Part shown: positions 53,238 through 62,220 of the stretch, in pieces
Layout: each line of letters begins with the position of its first letter
How positions within the stretch are numbered: the stretch's first letter is position 1
Origin: Streptomyces sp. YPW6
GTDB taxonomy: Bacteria > Actinomycetota > Actinomycetes > Streptomycetales > Streptomycetaceae
Length of the DNA stretch: 64,000 nt
Direction of reading: 5' to 3'
Assembly (NCBI RefSeq): GCF_018866325.1
Contig: NZ_CP076457.1
Span: forward strand, 372,001 to 436,000
The notes under the pieces: generated by a model
Told to the model about the DNA's origin: nothing
Databases searched by the model: none
What the model saw: only the letters and a program-made list of their open reading frames with translations
Translations under genes and position numbers: made by a program

Positions 53238-54190
53238 GAGGTGGCTCCGGGGGTGCGCGGCTGGGTGGACGGTTCGGCCCCGGTCCGTTCCGGGGAGGCG
53301 GGCTCACCCTCGTACGGGAGGATCTGCCGCAGGAGCCCGCGCGGGTGGCCCCGTCGGCGCCACTCCCTGGGGTAGCCGACGGAGACCTCCTCGAAGCGCA
53401 CCCCGTCGTACCAGGTCGTCCGGGGGATGTGGAGGTGGCCGTAGACGACGGCGGCGACGTTGAAGCGGCGGTGCCAGTCGGCGGTGAGTTCGGTGCCGCA
53501 CCACTGGGCGAACTCCGGGTACCACATCACCGACGTGGGTTCGCGGACGAGCGGCCAGTGCCCGGCGAGGACGAGGGGTATCTGCGGGTCGTGCTCCCCG
53601 AGTCGGCGGCGGGTCTCGGCGACCCGGGCACGGCACCAGTCCTCCCGGGTCGGATAGGGGTCGGGGTGCAGGAGGTACTCGTCGTTGCAGACGATGCCGC
53701 TCTTGTGCGCGACGGCGAGCGACTCATCCTTGGTGTGCGTCCCCGGAGCGCGGAAGGTGTAGTCGTACAGGAGGAAGAGCGGCGCGATCGCCACCGGCCC
53801 GTCGGGGCCCGGCCAGAGCGGGTAGGGGTCCTCCGGGGTCGTCACCCCGAGCTCCCGGCAGAGCTCGACGAGGTGGTCGTAGCGCGCCCGGCCGCGCAGT
53901 TGGACGGGGTCCTTGGGCACGGTCCACAGCTCGTGGTTGCCGGGGGTCCAGATCACGTGGGCGAAGCGTTCCGCGAGGAGCCCCAGTGCCCACCGGATGT
54001 CCTCGGGCCGCTCCGCCACATCGCCCGCGACGATCAGCCAGTCCGCGTCGGACGTCGGACGCAGGGACTCGACGATCGGCCGGTTGTCGCTCACCGCCGC
54101 GTGCAGGTCGCTCACGGCCAGCAGACGGCCCCGGGGGGCCGGTGCGGCGGCGGGGGCACCGTGCGGTGCCGGGTCGCTCGGAGGCGTCAT
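53234..54190 (-). CDS. Calcineurin-like metallophosphoesterase
   Basis: 318 residues with the ordered metal motifs VSDLHAAV, AGDVAE, GNHELW, LAGHWP and VYGHLHIPR. The ATG at 54190 gives a protein of normal family length; upstream ATGs add disordered residues. It is coupled to the PPTase gene, a pairing that recurs in Streptomyces and may mean phosphopantetheine turnover, which is inference. Confidence 0.92.
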   Translation of the reverse strand: MTPPSDPAPHGAPAAAPAPRGRLLAVSDLHAAVSDNRPIVESLRPTSDADWLIVAGDVAERPEDIRWALGLLAERFAHVIWTPGNHELWTVPKDPVQLRGRARYDHLVELCRELGVTTPEDPYPLWPGPDGPVAIAPLFLLYDYTFRAPGTHTKDESLAVAHKSGIVCNDEYLLHPDPYPTREDWCRARVAETRRRLGEHDPQIPLVLAGHWPLVREPTSVMWYPEFAQWCGTELTADWHRRFNVAAVVYGHLHIPRTTWYDGVRFEEVSVGYPREWRRRGHPRGLLRQILPYEGEPASPERTGAEPSTQPRTPGATS

Positions 54191-54350
54191 GGGTGCTGAG
54201 TTCCTGATCTGTCGGCGGTCGTCCGGCTCCGTCCGCACGGTGGGGAGCCCCTGGGGACGTAGCCTCTCACGCTCGCCTCCCGGGTCTCCGGGGGTTTCGG
54301 GCGACCCCGCGTCGCGGCCGCCGGGCGTCTCGCCGGCGGGCACCGTGCCG

Positions 54351-56570
54351 TCAGTCGTCCTGTGTGCGGCGGGAGTTCAGTTCGTCCACCGCTCCGAGCG
54401 CGTCGCCGATCGTCGAGTAGTCGACGGCGATGAACGTGACCGGGCTGCCGCGCTCCGCCTCGCAGGCCCGGGCCCGCTCCAGGACCCACTCGCGGGCATT
54501 GACACGACCGGCGTCCAGGCGGCTGCCGCCGGCGTTCGTGATGAAGTGGTTGAGCAGGAAGAGCCGCTTGCCGGTGCCGCCCCGGTTGGGTACGCAGGTC
54601 ATCTCGGCGGGACTGCGGAAGGCGAACGGGGTCTCCATGCCGTACCGGTAGAAGTTGCGGTACCAGGGAGCCGGGCCGTCGGCCTTCTCGGCGAACACCA
54701 CCAGCCTGCGGCCGCTGTCGATCATCTCCGCCAGGGTCGGCCACGGGGCGTCCGGGTCCGCGTCGGGGGTGTGCAGGAGGTCGTCCAGGCCCGCCTCGCC
54801 GAACGCCTGCTCGGTTTCCTCGGGGCCGATGTCGTCCTGGACGATGAGCGTCACGATCTCGGTGGGGTGGGCGCGCAGCCAGTCGCCGATGTCCTCCAGG
54901 GCCGGGACCAGTTCGACGGCCCCGGCGCGGCACACGCTGTGGCAGAGCCACAGGCCCTCGCGCGGCGGGTTGGCCTTGTCGACCGCGCCGGCGATCAGGC
55001 GCCGCTGCTCGGGGGTGAACTCGGGGGAGTCGAGCCGCGCGGTGATCTCCTGAGGGCTCTCCCAGCGGTACGTGTCGAGCTGGAGGGCCCGGACGCCCGT
55101 GTTGAGCTGGGTGGTGATGTCGGGGTCCTGGAGCGGGCCGATGAACCGGTCGGCGGTGGTGGACATGGCGTTGTGCGAGGTGAGGTAGGCGACTTCGTCG
55201 TAGCCCAGGTCGCACAGGCGGCTGCTGCCCAGGCACTGGCGGGGTGCGGACGGGCCGAACACGGGGGGCACGATCAGGACGCCGGCCAGTGCGGCACAGG
55301 CCACGCCCGCCGCCGTCGTCCGCACGGCCGTCGGGGTCGGCGTCGGCATCCGGTCGGGGCGCACCAGCAGCGCCCAGCCCGCAGCCGTGAGGAGTACGCC
55401 GCCGACGAGTGCCGCGAGCGCGGCGCCCAGACCGGTGGCCACCGCCTGGCTCACGGCGTTGCGCTGGAGGTCGTCGACGAGCGAGGCGACGCTCGGGGCC
55501 CACGAGGACGGTGTGGCGAACAGGCGCCCGCCGGTGGCCAGCCGGGCGAGGAGGACGGTGGTTCCGGTCAGCACGCCCGCGCAGGCGAGCACCTGACCGA
55601 GCCGCATCAGCCGGCGGGACGGGGTGGCGGGACCGGTGAACCAGAGCGTCACCAGGGCGGCCAGCGCGAGGGTGAGGGCCAGGGTCTGGAGCAGCGTCAG
55701 GAGCCTGATGGTGCCGCGGGCTTCTTCCAGGGCGGTGAGGTCCACCCCGGCGGTGGTCAGGGTGGCGGTGAGGTCCCAGGTGCCGTTCCGGAGGGTGGTA
55801 CGGAGGTTCGCGGCCGCACTGAGGGAACCGTCGGAGAGCACGGCTGCCGCGGTGGCGGCCAGCGCGGTCGACACGTCCCCCTCACCCAGCGCCACCTCGA
55901 CCTCCGGGCGCAACGCTGTCCGCTGCCACTCCGGTACCGCCCCGAGGAGGAAGTCGGCGGCGCTGTCGGCCTGGTCCTCGGTGAGCGGCAGCCTCGGCAG
56001 GTCGGGGGCCCGGCCCTCCCTGAGGTCGTCGAGCCCCGAGGCCAGGTCGGCGGTGAACTGTTCGAAGTCCGGCTGGTCCCGGCCCTGGACACCGGCGACC
56101 AGGTCGCCGAAGTAGACGCGGGCGAGGTCGACGAGGTTCTCCAGCACCGGGTCCAGGTCGACGGTCAGCCGGAGCTCGTCGCGTTCGCCGCGCAGATAGC
56201 CGGTCACCGCCTCGATCTGCTGGTCGGTGAGGGCCCGGACCGTGGCGGGCGGCAGCACGACCTTGATGTTCGACGTCACCAGTGCCTCGGGCACGGGCAG
56301 CCGGGCGAGCAGATCGCGGGTGACGGGCGAGATCTCCGGGTCGACGAGGATCTCGCCGTAGAGGCGGTCGTAGGCCGACTCCTCGTCCAGCACCGCCTGG
56401 TAGAAGCCGGGTGAGGCGACCGTGGAGCGGACGGTGGCGGTCAGCGCGACCGTGCTCACGCACAGGACGGCCACCAGGAAGGCGAGCGCCGCCACGAGAC
56501 GGCCGGACCGGCGCGGGGCCGTGGGGCCCCGCACGGGTCCGAGCGGGTTCGCGATCGGTTCGGCGCTCAC
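54351..56570 (-). CDS. Large membrane protein with PI-PLC-like C-terminal domain
   Basis: 739 residues. One N-terminal helix (about 25-47), a long outer domain (50-290), a cluster of four or five helices (295-445), then an external domain with YLTSHNAMS and LWLCHSVCR, the two histidines of PI-specific phospholipase C X domains, and TFIAVDYSTIGDA near the end. The first half is family-unknown. It may act on a lipid or envelope substrate; real lipase activity is not shown. The start is a GTG. Confidence 0.82.
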   Translation of the reverse strand: MSAEPIANPLGPVRGPTAPRRSGRLVAALAFLVAVLCVSTVALTATVRSTVASPGFYQAVLDEESAYDRLYGEILVDPEISPVTRDLLARLPVPEALVTSNIKVVLPPATVRALTDQQIEAVTGYLRGERDELRLTVDLDPVLENLVDLARVYFGDLVAGVQGRDQPDFEQFTADLASGLDDLREGRAPDLPRLPLTEDQADSAADFLLGAVPEWQRTALRPEVEVALGEGDVSTALAATAAAVLSDGSLSAAANLRTTLRNGTWDLTATLTTAGVDLTALEEARGTIRLLTLLQTLALTLALAALVTLWFTGPATPSRRLMRLGQVLACAGVLTGTTVLLARLATGGRLFATPSSWAPSVASLVDDLQRNAVSQAVATGLGAALAALVGGVLLTAAGWALLVRPDRMPTPTPTAVRTTAAGVACAALAGVLIVPPVFGPSAPRQCLGSSRLCDLGYDEVAYLTSHNAMSTTADRFIGPLQDPDITTQLNTGVRALQLDTYRWESPQEITARLDSPEFTPEQRRLIAGAVDKANPPREGLWLCHSVCRAGAVELVPALEDIGDWLRAHPTEIVTLIVQDDIGPEETEQAFGEAGLDDLLHTPDADPDAPWPTLAEMIDSGRRLVVFAEKADGPAPWYRNFYRYGMETPFAFRSPAEMTCVPNRGGTGKRLFLLNHFITNAGGSRLDAGRVNAREWVLERARACEAERGSPVTFIAVDYSTIGDALGAVDELNSRRTQDD

Positions 56571-56639
56571 TCACTCAGCCTATGCGGAATATCAGATTCC
56601 ATGCATGAATGATGAGAATCGTGAGCTGAGGAGCGTGCT

Positions 56640-57527
56640 GTGCACCCCGTCCACCTGGCCGTGCTGATGACAAGTCACGACCGCCGCGCGCGGACGCTGT
56701 CCGCGCTGCGGGCCCTGGAGGAGCAGCACGGCCTCCCCGCCGGGACGACGCTGGGGGTGCATCTCGTGGACACCGGCAGCACCGACGGTACGCCGGAGGC
56801 GGTCCGGCTGCGCCATCCGGCGGTGGAGGTCATGTCGGTCGGCGCGGACGTGTCCCGCAATCAGGCGCTGCGCATCGCGAGCCGGAACAGCCGCAGTGGC
56901 GGCGGGGGCGGCGGACCGCTCGGCGACGACCCGGGCGGTCCGAGCCACGCGTGGACGCATCAGCTGTGGCTCGACGACGGCGTGGACCTGCTCCGGGGCG
57001 GCCTCGCGACGCTGTTGCGGACATCGCGGGCGGCGGGCCGCGACGCGGTCGTCGTCGGGGCGGTGCGCAACGCGTACGGGGACACGGTGTACTCCGGACG
57101 GCGGGGCCGGTCCCTGACGCTCGTCGAACCCGCCGCGCACCGCCCCGAGCCCTGCGACACGTACGACGGCCGGGTGGTCCTGCTGCCCCGAGGCGTCTTC
57201 GAGACCGTGGGCGACCCCGACAAGGTCTTCCGCCACCGGATGGGCGACTACGACCACGGGCGGCGCGCACGGCGGGCCGGGGTGGCCGCGTTCGTCGCCC
57301 CCGGCCATGCCGGCGAGTGCGTGGACGGACCGGCGGCTCCCGGAAGCCGGGAGCCGGGGATCGGCGTCCTGGAGGCGCTGCGCCGGGTGTCCTCCGCGCG
57401 GGAACTGCCGCCGCGCCAGTGGTGGGTGTACTGCCTGCGGCACACCTGGCCGTGGGCGCCGTACCTGATGGTCTCCCCGTACGCGCGCACCGCGGCCCGC
57501 GCCACGCTCGGGCGGCTGCGGGCGTGA
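56640..57527 (+). CDS. Family 2 glycosyltransferase
   Basis: 295 residues from a GTG with GAGGAG upstream. VLMTSHDRRARTLSALRAL, VHLVDTGSTDGTPE and LWLDDGVDLL form a GT-A fold similar to WbbL/rhamnosyltransferases. An Arg/Gly-rich insertion at about residue 85 (GGGGGGPLGDDPGG) is unusual. Divergent from the PLC-like gene and convergent with the following WecA-like gene. Confidence 0.87.
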   Translation: MHPVHLAVLMTSHDRRARTLSALRALEEQHGLPAGTTLGVHLVDTGSTDGTPEAVRLRHPAVEVMSVGADVSRNQALRIASRNSRSGGGGGGPLGDDPGGPSHAWTHQLWLDDGVDLLRGGLATLLRTSRAAGRDAVVVGAVRNAYGDTVYSGRRGRSLTLVEPAAHRPEPCDTYDGRVVLLPRGVFETVGDPDKVFRHRMGDYDHGRRARRAGVAAFVAPGHAGECVDGPAAPGSREPGIGVLEALRRVSSARELPPRQWWVYCLRHTWPWAPYLMVSPYARTAARATLGRLRA

Positions 57528-57544
57528 GTGGGGACCGGGCGCTG

Positions 57545-58828
57545 TCAGCCCCGCTCGGCCGCGGCCGTGGCGGCCTCGGCCGCGGGCCGGCCGGTGGGCG
57601 GGGGCGGCACGGTGGGCTGCCCCGCGGCGGTCCTGGCGGCGCTCTGGCCGGGAGCCGCGCCCTTGGCGCCCGGCGCACCGGCCGCGGCGGGGATCACGGC
57701 ACCGGCGCCGGTCGCCCCGGCGCGCCGGGCGGCGGCCGTACGGGAGGGAGCCACGCCGGAGGAGGTCGTACGGGACGACGCTGTGCGGGACGAGGCCGTA
57801 CGGGAGGAGCCCGTGCGGGACTGGGCCGTGCGGGGCGGGGCGTACGCCGGGATTCTCAGCAGGGCGTACACCGCGGCGGCCGTCCCCGCGAGCGGCAGGA
57901 GGAGGAACGCGGGGTGCAACAGCTCCGCGTACACCAGGGTGCCGGACGCCACGGGAACCGCCGCCCACAGAGCGGCCAGGACCGCAGCGCCCGGCACCGT
58001 GACGCGGACCCGGCGCAGTCGGTGCGCGATGTGGTCGTCCGTGTCGCGCAGCGGGGAACGCCCCGCGCGGCGGCGGGAGATCAGGACGAGGCCGCTGTCC
58101 GCGAGGGCCACCGTGGCCAGGACCGGCAGCGCGGCCCACGCGGTACGGCCCGCCGGGGCCGCCGCCAGGACGAGCGCCCCGGAGGCCGCCAGGGCGAACC
58201 CGGTGAACTGCGCCCCGACCGCCCCGAGCCGGAGCCGTGCGGGGTGCCAGGTGTGGAGCAGGAAGCCGGAGAGCCCCGCCAGCAGGGTCGTCGGGAGCAG
58301 CGCCAGGGCGGGGTCCCCGCCGACGACGGCGCACGCGAGCAGTCCGGCGGCGGTGACCAGTCCGACGGCGGTGAGCAGTCCGTGGGCGTGGTCGAGCAGG
58401 GCGAAGGCGTTGGTGACGAGGACGGTCCAGAGGACGGCCAGGACGCCCGCCGCCGGTGAGAGCCCCGCCAGGCAGACGACGAGGACCGCGGCACCGGTCT
58501 GGACCGCGAGGCGCGGGGCCGCCCCCAACGGCTTCAGGTCATGGACGAGACCGAGGACCGCCACGGTCCCGGCGCCGGCGAGCAGCCCTCCGACGGAGCC
58601 CGCCGAGCCGTCCGCCGCACCGAGCCACAGGGCCGCACCGGTCGCCGTACCGACGCCGAGCACGGCCGTCGCACCGCCCGTCCTGCGCAGCACGTCGGCC
58701 CGTGGCGCACGCCCGCCCGGTTCGTCCGGGACGTGGGGGCGGAGCGCCACGCGGCGGGCGCTCTTGGCGAGTGCGACCGTGATGAACAGCGCGGCCACAC
58801 CGGAGGCGATGATCCCCAGCACGTTCAC
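57545..58828 (-). CDS. Degenerate WecA/MraY-like (GT4 phosphosugar transferase) protein
   Basis: 427 residues from a GTG; about ten helices fit the polyprenyl-phosphate phosphosugar transferases. Yet the catalytic positions are altered: DD is VHD in LGLVHDLKPLG, the NxxDG loop is NAFALLDHAHGL, and the DRxHLHHR loop is DTDDHIAHRLRR. The C-terminal 110 residues are low complexity with Arg-Thr-Ser repeats. It may be an inactive relative or a protein with another role. Confidence 0.75.
   Translation of the reverse strand: MNVLGIIASGVAALFITVALAKSARRVALRPHVPDEPGGRAPRADVLRRTGGATAVLGVGTATGAALWLGAADGSAGSVGGLLAGAGTVAVLGLVHDLKPLGAAPRLAVQTGAAVLVVCLAGLSPAAGVLAVLWTVLVTNAFALLDHAHGLLTAVGLVTAAGLLACAVVGGDPALALLPTTLLAGLSGFLLHTWHPARLRLGAVGAQFTGFALAASGALVLAAAPAGRTAWAALPVLATVALADSGLVLISRRRAGRSPLRDTDDHIAHRLRRVRVTVPGAAVLAALWAAVPVASGTLVYAELLHPAFLLLPLAGTAAAVYALLRIPAYAPPRTAQSRTGSSRTASSRTASSRTTSSGVAPSRTAAARRAGATGAGAVIPAAAGAPGAKGAAPGQSAARTAAGQPTVPPPPTGRPAAEAATAAAERG
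57768..57842 (-). repeat. 15-bp tandem repeats encoding an Arg-Thr-Ser tail
   Basis: Five imperfect 15-bp units of the type GTACGGGACGACGCT / GTGCGGGACGAGGCC in the C-terminus of the WecA-like gene give RTASS-like pentapeptides. Confidence 0.8.
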
Positions 58829-59087
58829 CTGCCCTGCCTTTCCTCGTTCGTGACCTGCCGCCCGGGTCCCTGCCGGTGGTGGGCCGTGGGACACAACAGC
58901 AGGACGCCACCCGGGTGGCGTTTCTCCCCAACCTACGACTCGATGCTCCGATTCACCCCAAATAACACGAAAAGGGCGACGCATAGTTCTGCCACCCGCT
59001 CGTGGACCGGCCCGTGGCGTCCGGCCGACGCCCGTCAAGGGGTCTGGACACGGCAGGAGTTGGGAGGCGCTGCGGGCGGAGGGAGCG

Positions 59088-59435
59088 TCAGCCCCGGGGA
59101 CACCGTTCGGCGTTGCGCTCCGCGGCGGCGGGCCGGCAGCGCGGCGAGGAGGTCCCGGTGACGGAGGCGGGCTGATCGGGGTGCGGCCCCAGGGCCGGCA
59201 GGGCGTCGGCGGCGGCCCGGACGGTGTACCCGCGGCGCCGGCACCCGTCCGGACCGGTCCCGCAGGCGAGATCGCAGCGGCTCAGCTCACCGGCGAAGGG
59301 CATCCGGTCGATACCGCGGTCACGCAGTCGGGCACGGAGGGCCGCCGGGGGCCGCGGGCCGCCCGGCGCACTCTCGTACGACGCGATGACCACCCACTCG
59401 GCGTCCGGCCCGGGTGCCGTGGCCCTCTCGCTCAT
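59088..59435 (-). CDS. Hypothetical protein
   Basis: 115 residues. Only the N-terminal 80 look ordered (EWVVIASYESAPGGPRPPAA and CDLACGTGPDGCRRRGYTV, with cysteines). The start has GGAGGCGCC upstream and lies 33 bp after the amidohydrolase, so it probably belongs to that operon. No family recognised. Confidence 0.65.
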   Translation of the reverse strand: MSERATAPGPDAEWVVIASYESAPGGPRPPAALRARLRDRGIDRMPFAGELSRCDLACGTGPDGCRRRGYTVRAAADALPALGPHPDQPASVTGTSSPRCRPAAAERNAERCPRG

Positions 59436-59467
59436 GGCGCCTCCGCACGCCGGTCACCGGGGGACCG

Positions 59468-61045
59468 TCATCCTGCGGCGCGGGCGTCCCGGCCGTCCAC
59501 GAGGGTCCGGACGATCTCGATGTCCTCGATCCGGGAGGGGTCCACGCGGTGCGGGTCGTCCCCCAGCACGACCAGGTCGGCACGCATCCCCGGCGCGAGG
59601 GCGCCCGCCGTGTCCTCCCAGCGGCAGGCGTGGGCGCCGGCGACCGTGTAGGCCCGCAGCGCCTCGTCGACGGTGACGGCCTCGTCCGGGCCGACGGGAC
59701 GGCCGGAGGCGGAGGTGCGCTCGACCATGAACTGGATCGCGCGCAGGGGCGCTCCGTCCGCGACGGGGCGGTCCGAGCTGCCCACCAGCGCGACGCCGTG
59801 ATCCAGAAAGGCCCTCCCCCGGTACATCCAGCCGGCCCGTTCCTGGCCCATCACGCTCGCGTAGTCGTCGCCGAAACAGCGCAGGAAGTTGGGCTGGACC
59901 ACCGCGCTCACGCCGAGCGCGGCGAACCGGGGCAGCTGGTCGGGGCGGATCAGCCCGGCGTGCTCGATGCGGTGGCGGGCGTCGGGTCGGGGCCGCAGCT
60001 CCTGCGCCCGCTCCAGGGCGTCCAGGGCGAGGTCGGCGGCGCGGTCGCCGATGGCGTGAACGGCGAGCTGCCAGCCGGCGAGGTGACCGTCGACGATGAG
60101 GGCGGTGAGGCGTTCGGGATCGTCCTGGAAGCGGCCGAGGTTCCCGCTCGAACCCTCGTACGGGGAGGTGAGCGCCGCGGTACGGGCCATCATCCCGCCG
60201 TCGGTGTAGATCTTGAGCGCGCCGAGCGACAGCCAGTCGTCGCCGAACCCGGTGCGCAGGCCGAGGTCCAGGGCCCGGGTGAACCCGTCACGGGTGTGTG
60301 CCGCGCGCGGGCGCAGGGTGTCGCCGGAGGCCATGAGCTGAACCCTCAGGGGCAGCCGGCCGCGGTCCCGGAGCAGTTGATAGGCGCCCAGCTCGACGGG
60401 GCTGTGGCCGAGGAGCCCGCCGCCGATGCCCGCTTCCGCGCAGGCGGTGATCCCCTCGTCCAGGCAGGCGCGGGCGGCGAGCTCGACGGCGTCGGCCAGC
60501 TCCTCCTGGGAGTAGGGGAGCCGCAGTCGGCGGGCGGCGGTCATGGCACTCTCGGCGAGGAAGCCGTCCTCGTGCGGGGTCCCGTCCGGCAGCAGGTCCA
60601 GCACCGCGGTGTTGACGACGCAGGCATGCCCGGAGTCGTGCATCAGGAAGACCTTGCGGCCGTGGCTGACCCGGTCCAGTTCGGCGGCGGTCAGATGCCG
60701 CCCCAGGGCGCGCTGGTCGTATCCGGCGACGTCCACCCAGGCTCCGGCGGGGGCGGGCCGCCGGGCCGCCGCCTCGACGACGGCGAGGATGTCCTCGACC
60801 CGTTCGCACGGGGCGACGCTGGGGGTGCCGGCCTTCAACCCCGCCCAGGCGAGATGGACATGGCTGTCGATGAAGCCGGGCAGGACGGTCGCCCCACCGA
60901 GGTCCACGACCTCGCGGGCGGGCAGGGAGGTCACGGCCTCGTCCACGCCGACGATCCGCCCGCGCCAGATCCCCAGGTCATGGGCGACGGGGTGGCGGGG
61001 GTCCATCGTGAGGACTCGCGCGTTCGTCAGCCTCGTACAGAGCAC
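59468..61045 (-). CDS. YtcJ-like amidohydrolase
   Basis: 525 residues from a GTG at 61045 (GGGAGGGATCCC upstream). VLPGFIDSHVHLAWAG (metal HxH), VHAIGDRAADLALDALE and RHRIEHAGLI follow the YtcJ/NfdA amidohydrolase order, and MRADLVVLGDDP ends the family domain. Substrate unknown. It is divergent from an iron-boxed formyltransferase. Confidence 0.92.
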   Translation of the reverse strand: MLCTRLTNARVLTMDPRHPVAHDLGIWRGRIVGVDEAVTSLPAREVVDLGGATVLPGFIDSHVHLAWAGLKAGTPSVAPCERVEDILAVVEAAARRPAPAGAWVDVAGYDQRALGRHLTAAELDRVSHGRKVFLMHDSGHACVVNTAVLDLLPDGTPHEDGFLAESAMTAARRLRLPYSQEELADAVELAARACLDEGITACAEAGIGGGLLGHSPVELGAYQLLRDRGRLPLRVQLMASGDTLRPRAAHTRDGFTRALDLGLRTGFGDDWLSLGALKIYTDGGMMARTAALTSPYEGSSGNLGRFQDDPERLTALIVDGHLAGWQLAVHAIGDRAADLALDALERAQELRPRPDARHRIEHAGLIRPDQLPRFAALGVSAVVQPNFLRCFGDDYASVMGQERAGWMYRGRAFLDHGVALVGSSDRPVADGAPLRAIQFMVERTSASGRPVGPDEAVTVDEALRAYTVAGAHACRWEDTAGALAPGMRADLVVLGDDPHRVDPSRIEDIEIVRTLVDGRDARAAG

Positions 61046-61198
61046 GGGATCCCTCCCGTTCGCGTTGGGATCCACGGCGGGCGGCCGGAGAGCGGGCCGC
61101 GTCACGTTAACCCGCACGCCCCGTTCTGTCGACGTCGGCGTGGATTTCCAGCCGTCCTCGGCCGTCAACCTTCCTGTAAACCATGGGGCGTTGTGCTC

Positions 61199-61217
61199 TT
61201 AGGTAAGCCTTGCTTTA
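61199..61217 (+). promoter_or_regulatory. Iron box upstream of the formyltransferase
   Basis: TTAGGTAAGCCTTGCTTTA matches the iron-box consensus at 13 of 19 positions, 40 bp before the start. It suggests DmdR control. Confidence 0.75.
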
Positions 61218-61256
61218 CTGAAGCGCCGGTCATCGCTCACCCAAGGAGGCACCTTC

Positions 61257-62201
61257 ATGCGGGTCGTCATGTTCGGATACCAGACGTGGGGCCATCGCAC
61301 CCTGCAAGCCCTGCTGGACTCCGAGCACGACGTGGTGACCGTGGTGACCCATCCCCGGAGCGAGCACGCCTACGAGAAGATCTGGAGCGACTCGGTCGCC
61401 GATCTCGCGGAGAAGCACGGGGTCCCCGTCATCATCCGCAACCGGCCGGACGGGACACTCGCGGACCGGCTGCGGGAGGTGGCCCCGGACGTCATCGTCG
61501 CCAACAACTGGCGGACCTGGATGCCGCCGGAGATCTTCACCCTCCCGGTCCACGGCACGCTCAACATCCATGACTCGCTGCTGCCCGCCTACGCGGGGTT
61601 CTCGCCACTGATCTGGGCGCTCGTCAACGGCGAGCCGGAGGTCGGCGTCACGGCCCACATGATGGACGAGGAACTGGACGCCGGCGACATCGTCGTCCAG
61701 CGGGCGGTGCCCGTGGGGCCGGCGGACACCGCGACCGACCTCTTCCACCGCACGGTCGACCTGATCGCACCGGTGACCATCGAGGCCCTCGGGCTGATCA
61801 CCTCCGGGCAGCGGGAGTTCACCCCGCAGGACCGGTCGAAGGCGAGCTTCTTCCACAAGCGCGCCGAGGAGGACATCCGCATCGACTGGAACTGGCCGGC
61901 CGAGGATCTGGAGCGTCTGGTCCGCGCCCAGTCGGCCCCGTACCCGGCCGCCTTCACCCACCACCGGGGGCGGCGGATCGAGGTCGTCTCGGCGGTCGTG
62001 TCCGAGGGCCGCTACGGCGGCACCCCGGGCCGCGTCTTCTACCGCGAGGGCGACGGCGTCGTGATCGTCGCCGGAGCCGACGCCCGTACCGGGCGCAACC
62101 ACGGCCTGGCGATCACCCGCGTACGGACCGAAGACGGCCGCGAGCTGCCCGCGACCGAGTACTTCACCACGATGGGCGGATACCTCACCGGCCGCCCCTG
62201 A
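61257..62201 (+). CDS. Formyltransferase of the hydroxyornithine (coelichelin CchA) type
   Basis: 314 residues. Catalytic Asn-His-Asp of folate formyltransferases appear as LNIHDSLLPAYAGFSPL and EELDAGDIVVQ. The C-terminal domain (IDWNWPAEDLERLVRAQSAPY) is as in methionyl-tRNA formyltransferase, but the N-terminus MRVVMFGYQTWGHRTLQAL resembles enzymes formylating N5-hydroxyornithine for hydroxamate siderophores. GGAGG precedes the ATG. An iron box lies upstream. The rest of the siderophore pathway is not in this window. Confidence 0.86.
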   Translation: MRVVMFGYQTWGHRTLQALLDSEHDVVTVVTHPRSEHAYEKIWSDSVADLAEKHGVPVIIRNRPDGTLADRLREVAPDVIVANNWRTWMPPEIFTLPVHGTLNIHDSLLPAYAGFSPLIWALVNGEPEVGVTAHMMDEELDAGDIVVQRAVPVGPADTATDLFHRTVDLIAPVTIEALGLITSGQREFTPQDRSKASFFHKRAEEDIRIDWNWPAEDLERLVRAQSAPYPAAFTHHRGRRIEVVSAVVSEGRYGGTPGRVFYREGDGVVIVAGADARTGRNHGLAITRVRTEDGRELPATEYFTTMGGYLTGRP

Positions 62202-62220
62202 CGATCGGGACCTACCCCCT

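Noticed and set aside
56590..56630. Zur-like or palindromic sequence between the PLC-like and GT2 genes (TTCCATGCATGAA)
   Set aside because: It does not match the Zur consensus in either orientation and no zinc-related gene is adjacent.
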